The notes beneath the pieces are model-generated. The model was not told where the DNA came from and ran no database searches. It saw only the letters and a program-made list of their open reading frames with translations. A stretch of 64,000 nucleotides of DNA from positions 62,001 to 126,000 of the forward strand of contig NZ_JALKAL010000007.1 in NCBI RefSeq assembly GCF_023015765.1, written 5' to 3'. Source of the stretch: Ornithinimicrobium sp. F0845. Lineage in GTDB: Bacteria; Actinomycetota; Actinomycetes; Actinomycetales; Dermatophilaceae. The position numbers were made by a program, and so were the translations under genes. How positions within the stretch are numbered: the stretch's first letter is position 1; every line of letters begins with the position of its first letter. This document shows, piece by piece, positions 57,092 through 64,000 of this stretch.

Positions 57092-60000
57092 ATGACCTTG
57101 TTCGTGCACCGCGCGGTGAGCACCGACGTGCTCGCCGACGGCCTCGCCGAGCTCCTGTCGACGCCGCTGGAGGACCCGTTCGCGCAGGAGGTCGTCGCGG
57201 TGCCCGCCAAGGGCGTCGAGCGGTGGCTGGCCCAGCGCCTGTCGCACCGGCTGGGCGCCGGCGCGGGACGCGGCGACGGGGTCTGCGCGGGGGTGCGTTT
57301 CCTCAACCCGCACTCCCTGGTCTCCCTGGTGCTGGGCATCGAGCGGGACGACCCGTGGCACCCCGAGCAGGTGGCCTGGCCCGTGCTCCAGGCGATCGAC
57401 GAGTCCCTCCAGGAGAGCTGGGCCAGCGCCCTGGCCATCCACCTCGGGGCGGCGGGCGAGGCCGAAGAGACCGAGCGCGGGCTCCGCCGCGGACGGCGTT
57501 ATGCCGTGGCCCGCAGGCTGGCAGGACTCTTCTCCTCGTATGCCGTGCAGCGGCCCGCCCTCATCGCCGACTGGCGCGCGGGAGGCGCCGGGGACGGCCT
57601 GGGCGCGATTCTGCCCGACGACCTGGCCTGGCAGCCCCACCTGTGGCGGGCCGTGCTCGAGCTCGTCGACGCCACGCCGCCCGACGTCCGGCACCAGCAG
57701 GTGGTGGCGGCGCTGCGCGGCGGTGGCGACCCCGCGGGGCTCGAGCTGCCCGGCCGCCTCTCGCTGTTCGGCCACACCCGCATCGCGGCCAGCGAGATCG
57801 AGGTGATCGCCGCGCTCGGCGAGCACCGCGACGTGCACCTCTGGCTGCCGCAGGCCTCCCCGGCCGCCTGGGACGCCCTGTCGGGGGTCGTCGCCGAGGG
57901 CCCGGTCCTGCGCGCAGACGACCCGTCCGTGGACCACGTCAACCACCCCCTGCTGGCCTCCCTGGGCCGGGACGCCCGCGAGCTGCAACGCTCCCTCGCT
58001 CCCACCGGTGCGCGTGATGCCCGCCTGGGCGCGCTCCTGCCCGCGCCCGGCACGCCCGGGCCCGCCCCCGGTGACTCGGCACCTGGGTCGCTGCTCCAGT
58101 GGCTGCAGTATGACGTGGCGCGTGACTACGTCCCCACCGCCGCCGAGGCCGCGGGCCGGGTCCTGGCGGTGGGCGACGACTCCGTCCAGGTGCACGCCTG
58201 CCACGGCCGCGGCCGACAGGTGCAGGTGCTGCGTGACGTGCTCAGCGCCCTGCTGCAGGACGACCCCGACCTCGAGCCGCGCGACATCCTCGTCATGTGC
58301 CCGGACATCGACGCCTACGCCCCGCTGGTCCACGCCGGCTTCGGGCTGGGCGAGGTGGTGCGCGAGGAGTCCGGCGACGGGCACCCGGCCCACCGGCTGC
58401 GGGTGATGCTCGCGGACCGGGCCCCACGGCATACGAACCCCCTGCTCGCGCTGGCCGCCCGCCTGGTGGAGCTCGCGGGTGGACGGTTGACGGCGAGCGA
58501 GGTGCTCGACCTGGCCCGCTCTGAGCCGGTCCGGCGACGCTTCGGCCTGGACGACGACAGCCTGGACCGGATCGCCGGGTGGGTCGAGGACGTGGCGGTC
58601 CGGTGGGGGCTGGACGCCGAGCACCGGGCGACCTACGACCTGGGGAGGTTCCCGCAGAACACCTGGCGCACCGGGCTGGACCGGGTCCTCACCGGCGCCG
58701 CCCTGGACGGCAGGGACCTCACGCACCTCGGGCAGACCGTGGCGCTGGACGACCTGGACAGTGGCGACATCGATCTCGCCGGGCGGCTCGCCGAGTTGGT
58801 GGAGCGACTCGGCTCGACCCTCACCGCGCTGCACGGCTGCCGGCAGGCGGGCGACTGGAGCCGCACGCTGCGGGCCGGCGTACTGGGGCTGGCCACCACC
58901 ACCGCCACGGACGCCTGGCAGGTGACCCAGCTGGAGCGCGAGCTGGCCCGGATCGAGGCGTCCGCGCGACGCGGCACCAGCTCCACCGAGTTGGCGCTCT
59001 CCGATGTCCGCGCCCTTCTCGAGGAGCACGTCACGGGCCGGGCCACCCGCACCAGCTTCCGCACCGGCACGCTGACGGTCTGCACGATGGTGCCGATGCG
59101 TTCCGTGCCGCACAAGGTGGTGGCCCTCGTCGGGATGGACGACGGCATCTTCCCGCGCACCACCACCCCGGACGGCGACGACGCCCTGGCCCGCACGCCC
59201 GTGACCGGCGAGCGTGACACCCGCGCCGAGGACCGGCAGCTGCTCCTCGACGCGGTCATGGCCGCCAGGCAGACGCTGGTCATCACCTACACCGGCGCTG
59301 ACGAGCACAGCGGGGCCGAGCGCCCGCCGGCCGTGCCGCTGGGTGAGCTGCTGGACACCCTGGCGGAGACTGCCCAACGTCCCGCCGGTGCGCCCCCGCT
59401 CGTGCGCCGGCACCCGTTGCAGCCCTACGACGCCCGCAACCTCGGGGCCACCGTCCCCGGTGAGCCCGCCCTCCTGCCCGGTGACCAGCCGTTCAGCTTC
59501 GACCCCGCCGCGCTCGCCGGCGGCCGGGCGCACCAGGCGCGGCGCGCGGAGCCCCCTGCGGTGTCCGAGCCCGCGTCCGAGCCCGTGTCCGCCGCCCTGC
59601 TGCCCGAGCCCCTGCCCCCGCTGGCAGCTCGGGACCTCGCGCTCGAGGACCTCCAGCGATTCCTGGCCCAACCGGCCCAGGCCTTCCTGCGCCAGCGCCT
59701 CGGTCTGCTCCTCCCGGACGAGCCGGAGGAGCCCTCCGAGGGCATCCCGATCGATCTGGACGGGCTGGAGAGGTGGCAGATCGGGGACCGGATGCTGCGG
59801 GCGGTGCTCGACGGCACGCCGCCCGAGCGCGCACGGCAGCACGAGCTCTGGCGCGGGAGCGTGCCGCCCGGCGAGCTCGGCCGCGCGGTGCTGGACGAGA
59901 TCTCCGGCCACGTCCGGGGCATCCACCTCGCCTCGCTCGCCCTCCACGACGGGCCCGCCTCGAGCATCGACATCGACGTCGAGTTGCCCGACGGCCGGCG

Positions 60001-60592
60001 TCTCATCGGGACCGTCCCCGGGCTCTACGCGTCGGCTCGCTGCGTCGTCACCAGCACCTACTCCTCGATCAAGGCCAAGCAGCGGCTGCGTTCATGGGTC
60101 ACGGTGCTGGCGCTGGCCGCTGCCGGCCACGAGGACGCCACCAGCCACGTCGTCGGTCAACTCAGACGTGGCCGCAAGCCCGGCGTCGGCCACTACACCC
60201 ACGGTCCCGTCCCGCAGGACATCGCGCTCACGCTGCTGGGGCAGCTCGTCGACCTGTACGACCGGGGCATGACCGCACCCCTGCCGCTCGGCGTGCAGAC
60301 CGCCTGCGCGTTCGCCGAGTCCTTCCACGCAAGTGGCGACGAGCGCAGTGCGCTCTTCGACGCCGAGAAGTCGTGGAAGAGCAGCACCGGCGCCTTCTCC
60401 TTCACGGGCGAGCAGGACAACCCCGCCTTCGTGCGGGTCCTTGGGGCCGGGGCGAGGCTGGCCGACGTCGCGGGCACGCCGGCCGAGGACGAGCGGTGGG
60501 TCAAGGGACTCAGCACCCGGTTCGGGCAGCTGGCGTTCCGGGTCTGGCAGCCGCTGATCGCCACGGACGTGGAGCGGAGGGAGTGGGTGTGA
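57092..60592 (+). CDS. recC: Exodeoxyribonuclease V (RecBCD) gamma subunit
   Basis: 1166 aa, close to E. coli RecC (1122 aa). The N-terminus has the RecC opening VVAVPAKGVERWLAQRLSHR, then LSLFGHTRIAASEIEVIAAL, DILVMCPDIDAYAPLV near 410 and the inactive-helicase region VPMRSVPHKVVALVGMDDG near 670. RecC recognises Chi-like sequences and splits the DNA strands for RecB and RecD. ATG 57092 is used; an upstream GTG/ATG at 57053 would add 13 atypical residues. The stop overlaps the recB start. Confidence 0.93.
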   Translation: MTLFVHRAVSTDVLADGLAELLSTPLEDPFAQEVVAVPAKGVERWLAQRLSHRLGAGAGRGDGVCAGVRFLNPHSLVSLVLGIERDDPWHPEQVAWPVLQAIDESLQESWASALAIHLGAAGEAEETERGLRRGRRYAVARRLAGLFSSYAVQRPALIADWRAGGAGDGLGAILPDDLAWQPHLWRAVLELVDATPPDVRHQQVVAALRGGGDPAGLELPGRLSLFGHTRIAASEIEVIAALGEHRDVHLWLPQASPAAWDALSGVVAEGPVLRADDPSVDHVNHPLLASLGRDARELQRSLAPTGARDARLGALLPAPGTPGPAPGDSAPGSLLQWLQYDVARDYVPTAAEAAGRVLAVGDDSVQVHACHGRGRQVQVLRDVLSALLQDDPDLEPRDILVMCPDIDAYAPLVHAGFGLGEVVREESGDGHPAHRLRVMLADRAPRHTNPLLALAARLVELAGGRLTASEVLDLARSEPVRRRFGLDDDSLDRIAGWVEDVAVRWGLDAEHRATYDLGRFPQNTWRTGLDRVLTGAALDGRDLTHLGQTVALDDLDSGDIDLAGRLAELVERLGSTLTALHGCRQAGDWSRTLRAGVLGLATTTATDAWQVTQLERELARIEASARRGTSSTELALSDVRALLEEHVTGRATRTSFRTGTLTVCTMVPMRSVPHKVVALVGMDDGIFPRTTTPDGDDALARTPVTGERDTRAEDRQLLLDAVMAARQTLVITYTGADEHSGAERPPAVPLGELLDTLAETAQRPAGAPPLVRRHPLQPYDARNLGATVPGEPALLPGDQPFSFDPAALAGGRAHQARRAEPPAVSEPASEPVSAALLPEPLPPLAARDLALEDLQRFLAQPAQAFLRQRLGLLLPDEPEEPSEGIPIDLDGLERWQIGDRMLRAVLDGTPPERARQHELWRGSVPPGELGRAVLDEISGHVRGIHLASLALHDGPASSIDIDVELPDGRRLIGTVPGLYASARCVVTSTYSSIKAKQRLRSWVTVLALAAAGHEDATSHVVGQLRRGRKPGVGHYTHGPVPQDIALTLLGQLVDLYDRGMTAPLPLGVQTACAFAESFHASGDERSALFDAEKSWKSSTGAFSFTGEQDNPAFVRVLGAGARLADVAGTPAEDERWVKGLSTRFGQLAFRVWQPLIATDVERREWV

Positions 60593-63500
60593 TCCAGGAA
60601 CGCACGGTGGGCGACTTCTCGATCACCGACCCGCTGCCCTCCGGGACGGTGCTGCTCGAGGCGTCGGCCGGCACCGGCAAGACGTGGACCATCGCCGCCC
60701 TCGTCGCGCGCTACGTCGCCGAGGGCCACGCCCTGCTCACCGAGATGCTCATCATCACCTTCGGACGGGCCGCCAGCCAGGAGCTGCGCGCCAGGGTGCG
60801 GGAGCAGCTGGTCGAGCTGGAGCGGGCGCTGCACCACCCCGGGAAGTCAGCCGCGGGGAGCGGCCCCCTGCTCGACCTGCTGCTGGACGTCGACGACGTC
60901 GAACGCAGCCTGCGGCTCGGTCGGGTCCGCCGCGCGCTGACCTCCTTCGACGAGGCGACGATCGCCACCACCCACCAGTTCTGCCACCAGGTGCTGCGCT
61001 CGCTCGGGGTGGCGGGCACCTCCGACGCCTCCGCCCACCTGGTCGAGGACCTCGACGACCTGCTGGTGGAGGTCGTGGACGACCTCTACCTGCGCGGTTT
61101 CGTGGGCTCACGTGAGGAGCCCTTCTTCACCCGCAAGGAGGCCCTCGGCATCGCCCGCGCCGCGGTGGAGGACATCCACTCCCAGCTGCGGCCCGACCCG
61201 GACACCGGTGACCGTTCCTCCCCACCGGTGCGGCGTGCGGTCTTCGCCCAACGGGTGCGCGACGAGCTCGACCGGCGCAAGCGCCGGCTGCAGGTGATGC
61301 ACTACAACGACCTCCTCACCCAGCTCGCTGGCGCCCTCCAGGATGCCGACTCCCTGGCCGCGCAGCGGATGCGCAGCCGGTGGCGGGTCGTGCTGGTCGA
61401 CGAGTTCCAGGACACCGACCCGATCCAGTGGGAGGTCCTGGACCAGGCCTTCCGTGGCCACGCGACGATGGTGCTGATCGGCGACCCCAAGCAGGCGATC
61501 TACGCCTTCCGCGGCGGCGACGTCGTCACCTACCTGCGCGCCGAGGCGCACGCCGGCGAGCGCCGGACGCTGCCCACCAACTACCGCAGCGACGCACCGG
61601 TGGTCGACGCGCTCCAGGCGACCCTGCGCGGGGCCGCCCTCGGCGACGAGCAGATCACCGTCGTGCCGGTCAGGGCACACCACAGCGGCTCGCGACTCGC
61701 GGGACTGCCCCACCCCGGAGCCGTCCGGTTGCGGCAGGTCCTGAAGAAGGAGCACCTGCGCAACAGCACCACGATCGGCCCGACCCGCACCCACGTGTCG
61801 CGCGACCTGGCACTCGACATCGCCGCGCTCCTGGCCTCCGGCGCCACCTTCGACGAGCGCGCGCAGGATGCCGCCGGCGCGCCGCTGCCGCCCCGGCCGA
61901 TCCAGGCCCGGGACGTCGCGGTCCTGACCTACGCCAGCCGTGACCTGCTCAACGCCCAGGCCGAGCTGCGGCGGGTCGGCATTCACGCGGTCAGCGCCGG
62001 TGGCGCCAGCGTACTGCGCAGCGAAGCGGCTCAGGAGTGGCTTGCCCTGCTCGACGCGATGGCCGCACCGCACCGCTCGATGCTCACCCGGGCCGCCGCC
62101 CTGACCAACCTGGTGGGTCTGACCGCCGCAGAGCTGGACAACGGCGGTGACGACCTGGACGACGAGCTCGCCGCCCGGATGCGCCGCCTCGCCGACGTCT
62201 ACGCCAAGCAGGGGGCGGCCGCCGTGCTGGAGTCCCTCACCATCGGCGGCCTGCCTGCCCGGGTGCTGGGACAGGTCGGCGGCGAGCGTCAGCTCACCGA
62301 CCTGCAGCACGTCGGCGAGCTGCTGCACGAGACCAGCCAACAGTCCTCCGGCGGCGGCCGACTGGGCCTGGCGACTCTCATCGAGTGGTTGCGGGCCCAG
62401 ATGGCCGACGACGCGCCCCTGGTCTCCGGGGCACGCAGCCGGCGCCTGGACTCCGACGCCGCCGCCGTGCAGCTCGTGACGATCCACGCCAGCAAGGGTC
62501 TGCAGTACCCCATCGTCTACTGCCCCGCCCTGTTCGACCGCTGGGTCAGCAAGACACCGACCATCCCGCTGTTCCACGAGGACGGCGAGGAGCGGCTCCG
62601 CTGCCGCGACGTGGGCGGTGAGGACCCGGCCAACCCGGGGTGGGCCGAGTCCGTGGCCCGCCACAAGGCCGAGGACGCCGGCGAGGCCCTGCGCCTGCTC
62701 TACGTCGCCGTCACCCGCGCCCAGTCCCAGGTCGTGCTGTGGTGGTCACCCACCAACAACACCGGCAACTCCGCCCTGCACCGACTGCTGTTCGGCCGCG
62801 AGCCGGGCGGCGAGCCCCGGGTCCCCGACAGCGTCCCGGTCCCGCGCAACGACGCGGAGGCCTCCGCTCGTCTGCAGGAGTGGGCCGACCGGGGGGCCTT
62901 CACGCTCGAGCTGGCCGACCACGCCACCGCGACACCGGCCCCGCCCGCCGCCACCCGGCCCCACCTGTCCATCCGCGCACTGGACCGGGCCATCGACACG
63001 ACCTGGCGGCGCACGTCCTACACCTCACTGTCCACCCCACGGGACACCGAGGGGCACGAGCTCACTGGCGGGGTCGGCAGCGAGCCCGAGGTCGCGCCCC
63101 GCGACGACGAGCCGGACACACCTCAGCCGGCTGCGGCCGTCGAGCCCGCACTCCCCGGCCTGGCAGCGGTCATCCCGGGCACCGACGTGCCCAGCCCGAT
63201 GGCGGATCTGCCGGTCGGGGCGACCTTCGGCTCGCTGGTCCACGGCGTGCTCGAACACGCCGACCCGCAGGCGCCCGACCTGCGCGCCGAGTTCCTCGAG
63301 CACATCCACGAACAACGCGTGTGGTGGCCCGTCGACCTCGATCCGGAAGAGCTCGCCGACGCCCTGGTCGCCGTCTGTGACAGTCCGCTCGGGCCGCTCG
63401 CAGGCGATGCGACCCTGCGTCAGATCGGGCGACCGGACCGGCTGTGCGAGCTCGACTTCGAGCTGCCGCTGGGCGGCGGCGACGTGCGCGCCCGTCCCTC

Positions 63501-64000
63501 CGGCGCACGGCTGGGTGATCTCGCTCCGCTGCTGCGCGAACACCTGCCGCCGGGCGACGCCGTCCGCGCCTGGGCCGAGGTGCTCGACGCACAACCGGCA
63601 CTGGCGGACCAGGACCTGCGCGGCTACCTGACCGGGTCGGTCGACGTGGTCCTGCGCACCGGCGGCCGCTACCTGGTGGTGGACTACAAGACGAACTGGC
63701 TCGGACCGTTCGGTGACCCGGAGCAGCCACTGACTGCCGCGTCCTACCGGCCGGAGGCGCTGGTCGAGGCGATGGGCCACTCCTCCTACCCGCTGCAGGC
63801 CCTGCTGTATGCCGTGGTCGCTCACCGGTTCCTGCGCTGGCGGGTCCGGGACTACACCCCGCGACGGCACCTCGGCGGGGTGCTCTACCTCTATGTGCGC
63901 GGGATGTGTGGGCCGCGGACTCCCGAGATCGACGGCAACCCGTGTGGTGTCTTCTCCTGGAAGCCACCGGTCGCGCTGGTGGAGGCGGTCTCCGACCTGC
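60589..64000 (+). CDS. recB: Exodeoxyribonuclease V (RecBCD) beta subunit, 3' truncated by window
   Basis: At least 1137 codons, no stop before the window end. The GTG start at 60589 overlaps the recC TGA. UvrD-type helicase motifs in order: Walker A EASAGTGKTWTIAAL near residue 25, DEFQDTDPIQWEVL near 270, GDPKQAIYAFRGGD near 298, TIHASKGLQYPIVY near 630, and LLYVAVTRAQSQ near 700. The C-terminal nuclease domain has YLVVDYKTNWLG near 1028, with the catalytic Asp and Lys. It acts as 3'-5' helicase and nuclease in double-strand-break repair. RecD is expected downstream outside the window. Confidence 0.95.
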   Translation, partial: MIQERTVGDFSITDPLPSGTVLLEASAGTGKTWTIAALVARYVAEGHALLTEMLIITFGRAASQELRARVREQLVELERALHHPGKSAAGSGPLLDLLLDVDDVERSLRLGRVRRALTSFDEATIATTHQFCHQVLRSLGVAGTSDASAHLVEDLDDLLVEVVDDLYLRGFVGSREEPFFTRKEALGIARAAVEDIHSQLRPDPDTGDRSSPPVRRAVFAQRVRDELDRRKRRLQVMHYNDLLTQLAGALQDADSLAAQRMRSRWRVVLVDEFQDTDPIQWEVLDQAFRGHATMVLIGDPKQAIYAFRGGDVVTYLRAEAHAGERRTLPTNYRSDAPVVDALQATLRGAALGDEQITVVPVRAHHSGSRLAGLPHPGAVRLRQVLKKEHLRNSTTIGPTRTHVSRDLALDIAALLASGATFDERAQDAAGAPLPPRPIQARDVAVLTYASRDLLNAQAELRRVGIHAVSAGGASVLRSEAAQEWLALLDAMAAPHRSMLTRAAALTNLVGLTAAELDNGGDDLDDELAARMRRLADVYAKQGAAAVLESLTIGGLPARVLGQVGGERQLTDLQHVGELLHETSQQSSGGGRLGLATLIEWLRAQMADDAPLVSGARSRRLDSDAAAVQLVTIHASKGLQYPIVYCPALFDRWVSKTPTIPLFHEDGEERLRCRDVGGEDPANPGWAESVARHKAEDAGEALRLLYVAVTRAQSQVVLWWSPTNNTGNSALHRLLFGREPGGEPRVPDSVPVPRNDAEASARLQEWADRGAFTLELADHATATPAPPAATRPHLSIRALDRAIDTTWRRTSYTSLSTPRDTEGHELTGGVGSEPEVAPRDDEPDTPQPAAAVEPALPGLAAVIPGTDVPSPMADLPVGATFGSLVHGVLEHADPQAPDLRAEFLEHIHEQRVWWPVDLDPEELADALVAVCDSPLGPLAGDATLRQIGRPDRLCELDFELPLGGGDVRARPSGARLGDLAPLLREHLPPGDAVRAWAEVLDAQPALADQDLRGYLTGSVDVVLRTGGRYLVVDYKTNWLGPFGDPEQPLTAASYRPEALVEAMGHSSYPLQALLYAVVAHRFLRWRVRDYTPRRHLGGVLYLYVRGMCGPRTPEIDGNPCGVFSWKPPVALVEAVSDL

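Noticed and set aside
57065-59947. A 960-codon open frame on the - strand opposite recC
   Set aside because: Antisense shadow; recC shows conserved blocks on the + strand and forms an overlap with recB.

Overview
The window is high-GC DNA (roughly 70% G+C over most of its length). It has tightly packed operons joined by GTGA/ATGA stop-start overlaps, many GTG starts, a two-gene recC-recB locus, a helicase-associated (Helicase_C_3) protein, a DUF4235 gene and a branched-chain/pyruvate dehydrogenase E1alpha-E1beta-E2 operon. This points to an actinobacterium; an Intrasporangiaceae/Ornithinimicrobium-like genus is my guess from style, not proven. The octamer GTATGCCG/CGGCATAC recurs at least 26 times, about an order of magnitude above a base-composition estimate.

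Layout. 1-1.7 kb: end of a taurine/aliphatic-sulfonate-type ABC importer (binding protein and ATPase). 1.9-18.6 kb (+ strand): an exopolysaccharide locus. It opens with a broken chimera (NDP-sugar epimerase N-terminus joined out of frame to the kinase half of a BY-kinase) and two degenerate SGNH-like paralogues around a DUF4235 gene. A continuous operon follows: NDP-sugar 4,6-dehydratase, PLP aminotransferase, ATP-grasp ligase, epimerase, PglC-type phosphoglycosyl transferase, glycosyltransferase, Wzy, two Wzx flippases and two more glycosyltransferases. 18.6-25.3 kb: a distinctly lower-GC catabolic cassette (IclR regulator, PotABCD-type importer, aldo/keto reductase, arylmalonate-decarboxylase-like protein) that looks inserted into the polysaccharide locus. 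25.7-31.7 kb (- strand): the rest of that locus as one tight operon of esterase, second ATP-grasp protein, full Wzz/BY-kinase, PIG-L deacetylase and two acyltransferases.

31.8-34.6 kb: a small unknown gene with strong internal hairpins, then a NarL-type two-component system preceded by a possible 36-codon leader ORF. 34.6-38.8 kb: repeats and toxin-antitoxin material: a 33-bp minisatellite, a 263-bp inverted-repeat element, a truncated VapB with VapC, a CopG/Doc pair and a DUF4143 ATPase. The last two sit between an Lrp/AsnC regulator and the E1alpha-E1beta-E2 operon (39.1-42.6 kb) that it probably controls. 42.8-48.4 kb: a frameshifted helicase-associated gene, an F420-type reductase, a methyltransferase and an XRE/AbiEii-like nucleotidyltransferase pair whose toxin start is disrupted.

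48.5-55.0 kb: a LuxR/MalT-type (LAL) regulator divergent from a methyltransferase and an alpha/beta-hydrolase-glycosyltransferase fusion, with four direct repeats resembling MalT boxes between them; this looks like a small self-regulated biosynthetic unit. 55.0-57.0 kb: a 165-bp complex palindrome, an orphan Phd antitoxin, a YbaK deacylase, a GNAT and VapBC debris. 57.1-64.0 kb: recC and the start of recB, which runs off the window. Four genes appear broken by frameshift or fusion and several toxin-antitoxin loci are decayed, so the accessory parts of this window have been repeatedly rearranged.
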